64,000 bases of DNA from positions 124,001 through 188,000 of the forward strand of contig NZ_JAMHIW010000006.1 of the NCBI RefSeq assembly GCF_023896955.1. The letters run 5' to 3'. A program made the translations under genes and the position numbers. Below, one piece after another: positions 38,643 through 47,946 of the stretch (position 1 is the stretch's first letter; each line of letters opens with the position of its first letter). The DNA is from Micromonospora sp. RHAY321. GTDB taxonomy: Bacteria; Actinomycetota; Actinomycetes; Mycobacteriales; Micromonosporaceae. The notes beneath the pieces are model-generated. The model saw only the letters and a program-made list of their open reading frames with translations. It was not told where the DNA came from and searched no databases.

Positions 38643-39278
38643 CTACCGGGGCAGTGCGACGAGCTGCGCCTCGACGTCGACGGGCCGATCGCCGACAGCC
38701 GACAGGGACACCCGGAACGGCCCGCCACCGGGCAGCACCTCGGCGGAGGCGATCATGCCGTCGCAGTCGATGCGCGGCGGGCCGGCGATTTCGGCCCCGG
38801 TGCTCGTCACCGCCATCGTGCCCGGGCGTGTGCACCTGTACTGCAGCAGATAGCGGGCGCCGTCATCGGTGGACTGCCGGGTCATGCCCTGGCCAGGGAC
38901 GAGCTCCCTCTGCTCCCGCCAGATCGTCTCGCGGAACGAGGGCAGATCACCCTCGGAGAAGAGCAGTCCCGGATCGCCGTCGATGTCGGTGATCATGCCC
39001 GTCGCCGGGTCGATCATCGCTCTCGGGGCGCTCTGCACCCTGAAGCCCTCGCCCGTCTCGGGATCCACCCGCACCGTCACCCGCTCACCAGGGACGGCAG
39101 TGGCCATGACGCGCTCCAACTCCGTGCTGACGCTCGGCTCGGCTGTCGGGGGGCCGACCGGCCCGGCCACCGGAGCGGGCGCGGCGGTACGCCACCACCA
39201 GCCGCCCACCGTCAGCGCGGCCAGGGTCACCCCGGCCAGCACCGCCGACCGCAGCCGGTCGTCCGCCGCCGCGTCCAT
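38643..39278 (-). CDS. Hypothetical protein with N-terminal membrane anchor
   Basis: A 211-residue protein with one helix near the N-terminus (LRSAVLAGVTLAALTVGGWWW, residues 9-29), then an external domain I do not recognise (MITDIDGDPGLLFSEGDLPSF, YLLQYRCTRPGTMAV, RIDCDGMIASAEV). Two cysteines may form a disulfide. ATG 39278 lies 6 nt after TACTCT (39285-39290, minus strand), so it is probably leaderless. It is convergent with the gene at 37938. Confidence 0.65.
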   Translation of the reverse strand: MDAAADDRLRSAVLAGVTLAALTVGGWWWRTAAPAPVAGPVGPPTAEPSVSTELERVMATAVPGERVTVRVDPETGEGFRVQSAPRAMIDPATGMITDIDGDPGLLFSEGDLPSFRETIWREQRELVPGQGMTRQSTDDGARYLLQYRCTRPGTMAVTSTGAEIAGPPRIDCDGMIASAEVLPGGGPFRVSLSAVGDRPVDVEAQLVALPR

Positions 39279-39309
39279 GCGGCGAGAGTACCGCCGGGCC
39301 GCCGGACGG

Positions 39310-40359
39310 TCAGCCCTGCTGATCGAGCAGAGCGGCGTACAGGGTCAGGCCGGGGCCGAACGCCAGCATGACGATCCGTCGCGGCGCCGGCGTCTGACGG
39401 CTCAGCCGGTCAAGGATCAGCAGGACGGTCGGCGACGAGCAGTTGCCGTGCTCGTCGAGCGTCGCCCGGGACGCGGCCAACGCCTGCGGCGGCAGGGCCA
39501 ACTCCCGCTCGACCACGTTGAGGATTCGGGGCCCGCCCGGGTGCACCGCCCAGCCGTCCACGTCGGAGCGGCTGGTGCCGTGCCGGGCCAACAGGTCGTC
39601 GACCAGCGCACGGACGTGCCGGGAGAGCACCTGCGGCACCTTCGGCGACAACCCCATCCGGAAGCCGCTGTCCGTGACGTCCCAGGTCATGTGGTCGGCG
39701 GTGGAGGTGTCGGTGACCGAGGTCAGCTCGCGCATCGCGTACCCCGGGCCGCCCGGCACGACCACGGCGGCGACCGCGGCGTCCGAGAAGAGTGCGTGCG
39801 AGACGATCTGCTGGGTGTCCACCCGGGCGCTGGACGGCTGGATGTGCAGGCTGGTCAGCTCCGCGCAGAGCAGCAACGCCGGGCGACCCCGCGCGGTGAC
39901 GAAGTCACTCGCCGCCCCCAGCCCCGGCAACGCCGCGTAGCAGCCCATGTGACCGATGAACATGCGCTGGGTGTCCGGGGCCATGCCGAGATCCCGGGCG
40001 AGCAGGATGTCCAGCCCGGGGGTGGCGTACCCGGTGCAGGAACAGACGATGAACAGCCCCACGTCGCCGGCGCCCAGCCCGGCCGCCGTCAACGCGCGGC
40101 CGACCGCCTCCTTGCCCAGCGGCAGCGCCTCCACCTGGTAGCGACGCATCCGCCGTTCGGTCGGCCAGTCCGAGACGTCCTCCAGCAGGGGGTTGACCGC
40201 GGCCTGCCGCCGCGTAACCCCGGAGTTCGCGAAGATCCGCTGGGCCAACGACCGGGTGGTGCCAGAGAAGTGCCGGGAGAAGAAGCCCTCCCACAACTCG
40301 TCCTGCAGGGCGGACGGCGGCTGCGCCGTCCCGAGCCCCGCGATCACTGGTACGGGCAC
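39310..40359 (-). CDS. Type III polyketide synthase (alkylresorcinol synthase-like)
   Basis: A 349-residue chalcone-synthase-fold enzyme. The triad is intact: Cys140 (GHMGCYAALPGL), His273 (WAVHPGGPRIL) and Asn306 (EHGNCSSPT). Such homodimers extend an acyl starter with malonyl-CoA and cyclise the chain. The neighbouring flavoprotein, methyltransferase and UbiA genes are those expected for alkylresorcinol/alkylquinone lipids (Streptomyces srs, Actinoplanes agq), so a long-chain acyl starter is likely, though the sequence alone does not fix it. I chose GTG 40359, which follows AGAGGTGGGGA; GTG 40368 is also in frame. Confidence 0.88.
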   Translation of the reverse strand: MPVPVIAGLGTAQPPSALQDELWEGFFSRHFSGTTRSLAQRIFANSGVTRRQAAVNPLLEDVSDWPTERRMRRYQVEALPLGKEAVGRALTAAGLGAGDVGLFIVCSCTGYATPGLDILLARDLGMAPDTQRMFIGHMGCYAALPGLGAASDFVTARGRPALLLCAELTSLHIQPSSARVDTQQIVSHALFSDAAVAAVVVPGGPGYAMRELTSVTDTSTADHMTWDVTDSGFRMGLSPKVPQVLSRHVRALVDDLLARHGTSRSDVDGWAVHPGGPRILNVVERELALPPQALAASRATLDEHGNCSSPTVLLILDRLSRQTPAPRRIVMLAFGPGLTLYAALLDQQG

Positions 40360-40453
40360 GATCCCCACCTCTCGTCCGACGCTGTCCTCCCCCGGGCCGT
40401 CCCACCGGCCACCGTGGCCGGCCAATCCCCCACGGCGGTCGAACCGCTGCGGC

Positions 40454-41623
40454 TCACCAACGCGGGGCCGATCCGTCGCGGTCCGGGTCTCCGCCGAGCG
40501 CGGCGATGCCGAGCCAGTCGGCGCAGACGTCCGACGTGGCCGGATGCAGCGAGCCACAGCGGGCATCCCGGTAGAGCCGCTCCAACGGATGGCCGCGCCG
40601 GGTCGCCGAGGTGCCCGCCGCCTCCAGCATCGACGCCGCCACGTCGGCAGCCGTGGTGCCGGCCAGCAGCTTCGCCCGCCACACCCAGCGGTTGGTCTCC
40701 GCGTCGCCCGGCATCTCGTCCACCCGTCGGGCGGCCTCGGCCACCACCAGTTGCGCCGCCGCCGTGGCCGCGTCCGCCCGCCCCAGTCGAGCGCGCACCG
40801 CCGGCAGGCCGGCCAGGTTGCGGGCGTTGAGATGCTCGGCCGCCGCGTCGATCGCCGCGCGCGCCACCCCGACGTAGACGGCCGCGTAGCTGGCCACCAG
40901 CCAGTGCGGCATCAGCTGGGCGACCACCAGCGCCAGCCCCTCCACCCCGCCGAGCAGCCGGTCCGCCGGCACCTCCACGTCCAGGTGCAGGTCGTGCGAG
41001 GAGGTGGCGCGCATGCCGAGCGCGTCCCACGTCGGCTCGACGGTCAGCCCCTCCGGGCCGGCCGGAACCAGGAACTGGGACACCATCGATTGGTCGGCGG
41101 AACTGCGTGCGGCGACGAGGTAGCCGTCCGCGTGCCCGGCACCCGAGCAGAACGTCTTGCTGCCCTTGAGACGCCAGCCCCCGTCGGTCGCCTCGTAGAC
41201 CGTGCTCAACTGGGAGAGCCGGGCACCGGCGCCGCGCTCGCTCATCGCGACCGCGTACCAGGAACCCTGCGCCGCGGCGGTGAGCAGCCGGTCGCGGGCG
41301 GCCAGCGCCTCGTCCGGCACACCCAGCGCCTCGGCCAGCTCCTCGGTGACCGCGCCCAGCGCACCGGTCACCGAGGCGTGCATGTTGAACACCAGGGCGG
41401 TGGCGCCGTTGCCCCGGGCAAGTTCGGTGGCCACGGCGGCGTACTCGGCGAAGCTGGCACCCAGGCCACCGAGGGCCCGGGGCACCATCAGGCCGAACAG
41501 GCCGGCCTCCCGTAGGTCATGGAAGTCCTCGACCGGGAAGGAGCCGTCCCGGTCGTGCTGTGCCGCCCGCGCGGCGAACCGCGGCGCCAACCGGCGGGCC
41601 GCCTCAAGCGCGTGCACCGTCAT
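40454..41623 (-). CDS. Acyl-CoA dehydrogenase-like flavoprotein, probable aromatic hydroxylase
   Basis: A 389-residue protein with the three-domain acyl-CoA dehydrogenase fold: FPVEDFHDLREAGLFGLMVPRALGGLGASFAEYAAV, SWYAVAMSERGAG, WRLKGSKTFCSGAGHADGYLV, WDALGMRATSSHDLHLDVEVP. The C-terminus has LYRDARCGSLHPATSDVCADWLG in place of the usual YEGT...Glu segment. That RDAR...LHP ending is what I know from flavin-dependent group D monooxygenases (DszC/HpaB type), which need a separate FMN reductase. In this cluster it would hydroxylate the resorcinol ring; that is inference. ATG 41623 follows AAGGGGG. Confidence 0.8.
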   Translation of the reverse strand: MTVHALEAARRLAPRFAARAAQHDRDGSFPVEDFHDLREAGLFGLMVPRALGGLGASFAEYAAVATELARGNGATALVFNMHASVTGALGAVTEELAEALGVPDEALAARDRLLTAAAQGSWYAVAMSERGAGARLSQLSTVYEATDGGWRLKGSKTFCSGAGHADGYLVAARSSADQSMVSQFLVPAGPEGLTVEPTWDALGMRATSSHDLHLDVEVPADRLLGGVEGLALVVAQLMPHWLVASYAAVYVGVARAAIDAAAEHLNARNLAGLPAVRARLGRADAATAAAQLVVAEAARRVDEMPGDAETNRWVWRAKLLAGTTAADVAASMLEAAGTSATRRGHPLERLYRDARCGSLHPATSDVCADWLGIAALGGDPDRDGSAPRW

Positions 41624-41664
41624 ATCGCCCCCTTCTCGGCGTCCCTTACCCCCGCCACGACCGA

Positions 41665-42438
41665 CTATCCGTTGCGGACTCCCCGACCCTGGTACAACAC
41701 GGCAGTGGAGCGGGTCGGCACGATGCGCGGAGCACGGCCGCCGGTGCCGGCACCGGGCGTCCGGGACCCGCGAGCCCGCCGCAGCAGCCAGGCGACCAGG
41801 CCGCCAACCTGCGGGCGGATGCCGCGCAACCGCAGTGTGACACCGTGCCGGGCGCACTCGGCCACCAACGCGCGAGCGTCCACGAACAACCGTGGATCGT
41901 GGATGCCGCGCGGCACCGTCGGCAGTCGCTCGGCGATCCGCACCGCGACCAGACGTGCCAACGCCGTGTCGTTCAGGGTGTCCAGCACCAGCAGGCCACC
42001 GGGGCGCAGCACCCGACACGCCTCGGCCACCGCGCGCCGCCAGTCCGGCACATGTTCCAGCAGCTCACCGGCGGAGACCACGTCCGCGCAGCCGTCGGCG
42101 AGCGGGATGGCGGTGACGTCGGCCTGGAGCACGCGCACCCCGTGCTCGGCGGCCTGGACCAGCGCCGAGCGGGTCAGGTCGACGCCGACGTGCCGGTATC
42201 CCTTGCCCGCCAGGTGCGGGGCGAGCAGCCCGGCACCGCAGCCGAGGTCGACCAGGAGCGCGTCGGGTCGGGTGGCCGGTGGCACCATCGCCGCGCGGGC
42301 CTCGGCGAGCCAGTGCAGCATCGCGAACGCGCCATCCGGACGCCACCACTCCCCGGCCAGGTCGTCGTACTGGCGCGGATCGTTACGCGGCAGCACCCGG
42401 GGGCCGGTCGACGCCGCGGCCGCAGCCACGTCTCGCAT
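41665..42438 (-). CDS. UbiG-like SAM-dependent methyltransferase
   Basis: A 257-residue class I methyltransferase. SAM motif I is LLVDLGCGAGLLAP (about 64-77), followed by GYRHVGVDLTRSALVQAAEHG and VLQADVTAIPLADGCADVVSAGELLEHVPDWRRAVAEACRVLRPGGLLVLDTLN. The N-terminal EWWRPDGAFAMLHWL resembles UbiG, an O-methyltransferase of polyprenyl-hydroxybenzene substrates. It lies between the flavoprotein and UbiA genes, so O-methylation of an alkylresorcinol or hydroquinone is the likely role. ATG 42438; divergent from ubiA, 46 bp apart. Confidence 0.85.
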   Translation of the reverse strand: MRDVAAAAASTGPRVLPRNDPRQYDDLAGEWWRPDGAFAMLHWLAEARAAMVPPATRPDALLVDLGCGAGLLAPHLAGKGYRHVGVDLTRSALVQAAEHGVRVLQADVTAIPLADGCADVVSAGELLEHVPDWRRAVAEACRVLRPGGLLVLDTLNDTALARLVAVRIAERLPTVPRGIHDPRLFVDARALVAECARHGVTLRLRGIRPQVGGLVAWLLRRARGSRTPGAGTGGRAPRIVPTRSTAVLYQGRGVRNG

Positions 42439-42484
42439 GGCTCTGAGCGTGGCACGACTGCTCGGTAACGACCAGACTTCCCTT

Positions 42485-43324
42485 ATGTCGTCGAGGGTGT
42501 TAGGGCTGGTCAGGGCGAGCCATCCGGAACCGGGCGCGGCGGTGACCACGGTGGCCGGTCTGCTGGCCTGGGGAGTGGGGCACCGGCCGGCCGGAATCGC
42601 CTCGGTGGTGCTCGCCGTGCTGGCCAGCCAGCTCGCCGTGGGCTGGACCAACGACGCGCTGGACGCCGAGCGGGACGCCACCGTGGGGCGTACCGACAAG
42701 CCGGTCGCCGCCGGCGCGGTCGGCCGGCGCACCACGGCCTGGGCCGCGGCGGTGGCCGCGGTGGCCTGTCCGCTGGTGGCGCTGACCACGAACCCCACGG
42801 CGGCGTTCTGGCTCACCGTCGCCCTGGTCTCCGCGCTGCTCTACGACTGGCCGCTCAAGGCAACGGTCCTCTCGGTGCTGCCGTACGCGGTCTCCTTCGG
42901 CGCGCTGCCCGCCTTCGTGGTGCTGGCACTGCCGGGCGAGCCGGCCCCGCCGGCCTGGCTGGTGACGGCGGGCGCCTGCCTGGGTGCCGGCGCGCACTTC
43001 GCCAACGTGCTGCCCGACCTGGCCGACGACGCGCGCACCGGCGTGCGCGGCCTGCCACACCGGCTGGGCGCGACCGGCAGCAGGGTGGCGGCCGCCGGGC
43101 TCCTCCTCGCGGCGACCGCGGCCCTGGTCCTCGGGCCACCCGGGCCGCCGTCGGCGGTCGGGTTGGCGGCGATCGGCACGGCCGCCGTGGTGCCGCCACT
43201 GAGCTGGTACGCCGGACGCTCGGCGGTCCGGGCCGGCCGGCGGCCGGTGGCGGCCTTCCGGGCGGTGTTGCTGGTGGCCCTCATCGACGTGGTCCTGCTG
43301 GTGGCGAGCGGTCGGGTGGTGTGA
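42485..43324 (+). CDS. UbiA family prenyltransferase
   Basis: A 279-residue membrane protein with about eight helices. The first Asp-rich motif is NDALDAERD (56-64) and the second DLADDARTG (178-186); both bind Mg-prenyl diphosphate in UbiA enzymes. These transfer an isoprenoid chain to an aromatic ring. The neighbouring PKS and methyltransferase suggest an alkylresorcinol/hydroquinone acceptor, as proposed for AgqD. Divergent from the methyltransferase gene; the start ATG 42485 lacks a clear Shine-Dalgarno site. Confidence 0.88.
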   Translation: MSSRVLGLVRASHPEPGAAVTTVAGLLAWGVGHRPAGIASVVLAVLASQLAVGWTNDALDAERDATVGRTDKPVAAGAVGRRTTAWAAAVAAVACPLVALTTNPTAAFWLTVALVSALLYDWPLKATVLSVLPYAVSFGALPAFVVLALPGEPAPPAWLVTAGACLGAGAHFANVLPDLADDARTGVRGLPHRLGATGSRVAAAGLLLAATAALVLGPPGPPSAVGLAAIGTAAVVPPLSWYAGRSAVRAGRRPVAAFRAVLLVALIDVVLLVASGRVV

Positions 43325-43463
43325 CCGGCGCCCGGGAAGGTGGCATTGCCGGGTCCGCGTGCGGGCCTCGATCAGCTCCAACTACCCTGGAGCGCGGTCT
43401 GCGCGGGTATGGCCACCGTGCCCGGCGTGCGGCCGGGTGGGGATCGTGACGAGGAGGACCGAC

Positions 43464-44243
43464 GTGACGCGCTCGATCAGGGGATCCCGGCGGGCGGCCC
43501 TGCTGCTGTCCGGGATTGCGGCGGCGACCAGCCTGCTGGCGTCCGGGTGCGGCGCCGGCCAGATCGCCGAGACCGCCAACAAGGAGCCGTCGGTCCAGGG
43601 CGTCAACCTCACGGCCGGCAACGGGGCCTTCGCGGTGCGTGGCCTGCTCGTCGACTACCCCGGCGCCGAGGGCTACAAGGCCGGGCAGGACGCCCTGCTC
43701 AACGCCGTGATCTACAACGACTCGAGGGACACGGTGACGGTCACCGTCACCACCGAGAGCGCCCGCGAGGTCGTGATCAGCGGCGGCTCGGCCAGCCCGT
43801 CGCCGTCCGCCTCCGCCTCGGCCAGCCCGTCCGAGTCCGGCTCGCCCAGCCCGTCGACCTCCGGGTCCGACTCGGCCAGCCCGTCGGCGACCCCGTCCGA
43901 GACCGGGTCGTCCTCGGCCACCCCGTCCGCCCCGGAGTCGGCGCGGGCGTCGGGCTCGGCCAGCCCCTCCACCCCGGGTCAGCCCGCCCGGATCGAGCTG
44001 GCGCCGCTCAGCTACCTCCAGCTCAACTCCGAGGCCACCCAGCAGCTCCGGCTGATCGGCCTGACCGAGGCGCTGCGCTCCGGCCAGAACGTCTTCGTGA
44101 CCTTCGACTTCGGTAACGGCAACACGGTGACCGGGCCCGCGCCGATCGCGGTGCCGCTCACCCCGGCGGCACCCCCTTCGCCGATCATCGAGCGCGAGGG
44201 CGGCTACGAAGGTCAGGAAGAGGGTGGCTCCGGCCACGGCTGA
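43464..44243 (+). CDS. LpqE-like lipoprotein with Ser/Pro-rich linker
   Basis: A 259-residue secreted lipoprotein. The signal (RGSRRAALLLSGIAAATSLLASGC) ends in a lipobox-like ASGC. The first domain (VNLTAGNGAFAVRGLLVDYPG... LLNAVIYNDSRDTVTVTV) is interrupted by a Ser/Ala/Pro-rich stretch (about 110-172). The second half (LAPLSYLQLNSEATQQLRLIGLTEALRSGQNVFVTFDFGNGNTVTGPAPIAVPL) resembles copper-chaperone-like (PCuAC/DUF461) beta sandwiches. GTG 43464 follows GAGGAGG. Its position between carD and radA equals that of lpqE in M. tuberculosis. Confidence 0.78.
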   Translation: MTRSIRGSRRAALLLSGIAAATSLLASGCGAGQIAETANKEPSVQGVNLTAGNGAFAVRGLLVDYPGAEGYKAGQDALLNAVIYNDSRDTVTVTVTTESAREVVISGGSASPSPSASASASPSESGSPSPSTSGSDSASPSATPSETGSSSATPSAPESARASGSASPSTPGQPARIELAPLSYLQLNSEATQQLRLIGLTEALRSGQNVFVTFDFGNGNTVTGPAPIAVPLTPAAPPSPIIEREGGYEGQEEGGSGHG

Positions 44244-44263
44244 CCTGATCCCGGCATCGACGA

Positions 44264-44300
44264 ACACCCCGGCGTGGTGACCACCACGCCGGGGTGTTTT
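44264..44300 (+). terminator. Strong intrinsic terminator after the LpqE-like gene
   Basis: ACACCCCGGCGTGGTG pairs perfectly with CACCACGCCGGGGTGT (16 bp, 2-nt spacer) and is followed by TTTT. It separates this gene from radA. Confidence 0.9.
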
Positions 44301-44328
44301 CGTCGTACGCGAGGGCTAGCGTCCTGAT

Positions 44329-45786
44329 GTGACCACCTCCCGATCGGCCGCTCCGCGCGGCGGCACGGCCAGTGGCGCCCGCGGCCGGTCCACCGCCCGC
44401 GAGCCCCGTCCGGCCTACGAGTGCGACGCCTGCGGCCACCAGCCGCCCAAGTGGGTGGGGCGTTGCCCGGAATGCGGCGAGTGGGGCTCGGTCGTCGAGA
44501 GCACGGTGACCGGTCCGACCGTGTCCGGTCGGGTGGTCAGTTCCCGGCTGCCGGCCGAGCCGGCGCGGCCGATCGCCACCATCAGCGCGGCGCCGGCCCG
44601 CGCCCGGCCCACCGGGGTGAGCGAGCTCGACCGGGTGCTCGGCGGCGGCCTCGTCCCGGGCGCGGTGGTGCTGCTCGCCGGCGAGCCCGGTGTCGGCAAG
44701 TCGACCCTGCTGCTGGATGTGGCGCAGCAGTGGGCCGCCGGCTCCGGCACCCCCTCGCTGGTTGTCAGCGGGGAAGAGTCGGTCAGCCAGGTGCGGTTGC
44801 GCGCCGAGCGGATGGGCACCCTGCACGACCAGCTCTACCTCGCCGCGGAGAGCGACCTGGCGGCGGTGCTGGGGCACCTCGACGCGGTCAAGCCCGGCCT
44901 GCTGGTGCTCGACTCGGTGCAGACCATCTCGACCACCGGCACCGAGGGCGTGCCCGGTGGGGTGACCCAGGTCCGCGCGGTCACCGCCGCGCTGGTCTCG
45001 GTCGCCAAGGAGCGGGGCATCGCCACCGTGCTGGTCGGGCACGTCACCAAGGACGGCCAGGTGGCCGGCCCCCGGGTGCTGGAGCACCTGGTCGACGTGG
45101 TGCTGCACTTCGAGGGCGACAAGCACTCCTCGCTGCGGCTGGTGCGCGGCGTCAAGAACCGGTTCGGCGCGGCCGACGAGGTCGGCTGCTTCGAGATGCA
45201 CGAGGGCGGCATCAGCAGCCTGGCCGACCCGTCCGGGCTGTTCCTGACCCGCTACTCGGAGCCGGTGCCGGGCACCTGCGTGACCGTCGCGATGGAGGGG
45301 CGTCGGGCCCTGGTCACCGAGGTGCAGGCGCTGATCGGCGCGACGGTGGCCGGCTCCCCCCGGCGCACCGTCTCCGGCCTCGACTCGGCCCGGTTGGCGA
45401 TGGTGCTCGCGGTGCTGCAACGCCGCACCGAGCGGCTGACCCTGCACGACCGGGAGGTCTTCGCCGCCACCGTGGGCGGCATCCGGGTGGTGGAGCCTGC
45501 GGCCGACCTGGCGGTCGCGCTGGCGGTCGCCTCCGGGGGTCTCAACCTCGCCATCGCGCCGCACCTGGTGGCGATCGGCGAGGTGGGGCTGACCGGCGAG
45601 GTGCGCAGGGTCGGGGCGGTGCCGCGCCGGCTGGCCGAGGCGGCCCGGCTGGGGTTCAAGGTGGCCCTGGTCCCGCCCGGTTGCGGCCCGGCCAGCACCG
45701 GTGCCGGTCCCGAGCAGATGCGGGTGACCGAGGTCACGGACGTGCGTTCGGCCCTGCACCATGCGGCCCGCGCGTCCGCCGAGTGA
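44329..45786 (+). CDS. radA: DNA repair protein RadA
   Basis: A 485-residue RecA-like branch-migration ATPase acting in homologous recombination. It has the N-terminal zinc finger CDAC...CPEC (Cys32, 35, 46, 49), Walker A AGEPGVGKSTLLLD (about 118-131), Walker B GLLVLDSVQTI, the RadA-specific KNRFG motif, and a C-terminal Lon-like domain (VVEPAADLAVALAVASGGLN... GEVGLTGEVRRV). GTG 44329 is 6 nt after TAGCGT, so it is probably leaderless. disA follows in the same direction, a conserved pairing; DisA scans DNA and RadA is known to modulate it. Confidence 0.95.
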   Translation: MTTSRSAAPRGGTASGARGRSTAREPRPAYECDACGHQPPKWVGRCPECGEWGSVVESTVTGPTVSGRVVSSRLPAEPARPIATISAAPARARPTGVSELDRVLGGGLVPGAVVLLAGEPGVGKSTLLLDVAQQWAAGSGTPSLVVSGEESVSQVRLRAERMGTLHDQLYLAAESDLAAVLGHLDAVKPGLLVLDSVQTISTTGTEGVPGGVTQVRAVTAALVSVAKERGIATVLVGHVTKDGQVAGPRVLEHLVDVVLHFEGDKHSSLRLVRGVKNRFGAADEVGCFEMHEGGISSLADPSGLFLTRYSEPVPGTCVTVAMEGRRALVTEVQALIGATVAGSPRRTVSGLDSARLAMVLAVLQRRTERLTLHDREVFAATVGGIRVVEPAADLAVALAVASGGLNLAIAPHLVAIGEVGLTGEVRRVGAVPRRLAEAARLGFKVALVPPGCGPASTGAGPEQMRVTEVTDVRSALHHAARASAE

Positions 45787-45917
45787 CCCACCGTGTCGAC
45801 GGGGACGGCGATACCGGACAGCACGCCCCAAGCGGGAAACGGTTCGAAGGGCGGCATCGTGACACATCACAGTAACCACGACAGCACCCACCGCACGGCA
45901 GTCCGTAGACTGTGCCC

Positions 45918-47102
45918 GTGCCGATCGACCGCGATACCACCAAGCCTGCCGGCGCGCCGCCTCACGCCCGCACCGGTGGCGTGGGCTCGCCCGCCCGTCC
46001 GATCAGCGTGAGCGTGACGGCGGGTGCCGCCGGAAGCGCCGGGGATCCGCTGCGGGCCAACCTGGCCCTGATGGCACCCGGCACCGCGCTGCGGGACGGG
46101 TTGGAGCGCATCCTGCGCGGCCGCACGGGCGCGCTCATCGTGCTCGGTTACGACAAGGTCGTCGAGGGCCTGTGCACCGGTGGCTTCCCCCTGGACGTGG
46201 AGTTCTCCGCGACACGGGTGCGGGAGCTGTGCAAGATGGACGGCGCAGTGGTGCTCTCCAGTGACGGCACCAGGATCGTCCGGGCGGCGGTGCACCTGAT
46301 GCCCGACCCGTCCATCCCGACGGAGGAGTCCGGCACCCGCCACCGCACCGCCGAGCGGGTGGCCCGGCAGACCGGCTACCCGGTCATCTCGGTGAGCCAG
46401 TCCATGCGGATCATCAGCCTCTACGTCAACGGTCAGCGGCACGTGCTTGACGACTCGGCGGCCATCCTCTCCCGGGCCAACCAGGCGCTGGCCACCCTGG
46501 AGCGCTACAAGCTCCGGCTGGACGAGGTCTCCGGCACGCTCTCCGCTCTGGAGATCGAGGATCTCGTCACCGTGCGGGACGCCGTGGCCGTGGTGCAGCG
46601 GCTGGAGATGGTCCGCCGGATCGCCGACGAGATCGCCGGTTACGTGGTCGAGCTGGGCACCGACGGCCGACTGCTCGCGCTCCAGCTCGACGAGCTGATG
46701 GCCGGCGTGGACGCCGACCGGACGCTGGTCATCCGGGATTACCTCCCGGTCGGCCGCAAGTCCCGCACCCTGGACGAGGCGCTGGTCGAGCTTGACCTGC
46801 TGGGTGCCACCGAGCTGATCGACCTGGTGTCGGTTGCCAAGGCGATCGGTTACCCCGCCGCATCGGACGCGCTGGACGCCGCGGTCAGCCCCCGTGGCTT
46901 CCGACTGCTGGCAAAGGTGCCCCGCCTGCCGGTGGCGGTGGTCGACCGCCTGGTGGTGCATTTCGGCAGCCTCCAGCGGCTGCTGGGTGCGACGGTGGAG
47001 GATCTGCAGGCCGTCGAGGGGGTCGGCGACGCCCGCGCCAGGGGCGTCCGCGAGGGGCTGTCCCGGCTCGCCGAGGCATCCATCCTGGAGCGGTACGTCT
47101 GA
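45918..47102 (+). CDS. disA: DNA integrity scanning diadenylate cyclase DisA
   Basis: A 394-residue enzyme that makes c-di-AMP from two ATP. The DAC domain has the DGA motif ([11 protein letters not shown], 108-110) and RHR motif (GTRHRTAER, 141-143), both intact. A helical linker ([24 protein letters not shown]...) leads to a C-terminal helix-hairpin-helix DNA-binding part ([22 protein letters not shown]). GTG 45918 is chosen because TAGACT (45906-45911) lies 6 nt upstream; GTG 45912 would leave no room for a leaderless start. Confidence 0.95.
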   Translation: MPIDRDTTKPAGAPPHARTGGVGSPARPISVSVTAGAAGSAGDPLRANLALMAPGTALRDGLERILRGRTGALIVLGYDKVVEGLCTGGFPLDVEFSATRVRELCKMDGAVVLSSDGTRIVRAAVHLMPDPSIPTEESGTRHRTAERVARQTGYPVISVSQSMRIISLYVNGQRHVLDDSAAILSRANQALATLERYKLRLDEVSGTLSALEIEDLVTVRDAVAVVQRLEMVRRIADEIAGYVVELGTDGRLLALQLDELMAGVDADRTLVIRDYLPVGRKSRTLDEALVELDLLGATELIDLVSVAKAIGYPAASDALDAAVSPRGFRLLAKVPRLPVAVVDRLVVHFGSLQRLLGATVEDLQAVEGVGDARARGVREGLSRLAEASILERYV

Positions 47103-47108
47103 CCCGGC

Positions 47109-47828
47109 TCAGCCGGTGATGGTGATCTTCACCGGTGCGCTCAGCTTGGTGCCGACCCGGGCGAACACCTGGTACGTCCCGGCCGGCGGGAAGGGCCCGG
47201 CGGCCAGCCCGTTGTTGTCGCACCGGCTGGTGTCCCGGCCGTTCCAGCCCACCTGGTAGGCCCGCTCGAAGTTGGGCGTGAAGGACTGCACGTCCGACCC
47301 CTGCACCTTGCCGCAGGTGTCCGACGACCAGATCTTCTCGGCACCGGACTTGATGAAGATCTCCTGGAGGTCGGCGCCGACGTTCCGGCTGCACGTCCGC
47401 TCCGCCGTGTTTTTGATCTTGAGCTGGAGGTCGACGACCGCTCCGCGCTGCACCGAGGTGGGCTGCGCCACCGAGGTCACGGTGATCTCCGCGTCGGTGC
47501 AGGTGCCGTCGTCCACCGACCCGGCCGCGCCCGGCGGCGGCACGTTGCTGGTGATCTCGGGGCTGGGCTCCCCTGCGGCCGGATCGGCCGACCGGGACGC
47601 CGGCGGAGCCCCGCTCTGCGGCGTCAACACAGACTCGCCGGGGCCCGGGGCCGCGGCGGACGTCGGCGCCGACGTCGGTGTCGCCCCTGCCTGCGGTCGG
47701 CCGCCGGAGCGGCCCGAACCCGTGCAGGAATAGAGCAGGACAATCAGGAAGAGAAGCCCCGCTCCGAGTACGACGGCGCGACGCCGCCAGTACACGGCGG
47801 GTGGCAGGGGGCCGACCGTCAGACGCAT
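47109..47828 (-). CDS. Conserved actinobacterial membrane protein next to disA
   Basis: A 239-residue protein with an N-terminal anchor (WRRRAVVLGAGLLFLIVLLYSC, about residues 14-35), a Pro/Ala/Ser-rich linker, and an external beta-rich domain (TDAEITVTSVAQPTSVQRGAVVDLQLKIKNTAERTCSRNVGADLQEIFI... GTYQVFARVGTKLSAPVKITI). Cysteines at TCTD, RTCS, DTCGK and RCDNNG may form disulfides. The place, convergent with disA, equals rv3587c in M. tuberculosis. ATG 47828 follows GGGAGG. Function unknown. Confidence 0.78.
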   Translation of the reverse strand: MRLTVGPLPPAVYWRRRAVVLGAGLLFLIVLLYSCTGSGRSGGRPQAGATPTSAPTSAAAPGPGESVLTPQSGAPPASRSADPAAGEPSPEITSNVPPPGAAGSVDDGTCTDAEITVTSVAQPTSVQRGAVVDLQLKIKNTAERTCSRNVGADLQEIFIKSGAEKIWSSDTCGKVQGSDVQSFTPNFERAYQVGWNGRDTSRCDNNGLAAGPFPPAGTYQVFARVGTKLSAPVKITITG

Positions 47829-47946
47829 GATGCCTCCCACCGTAGCGGCGCGGCACCCGGCAGCCCGGCGCGACGCGCCGGAGCGCCACCGGCTCGACCG
47901 GTCGACTCTCCAATCAGGACGGACAGTTCGATGGTCCAGCGCCGGG

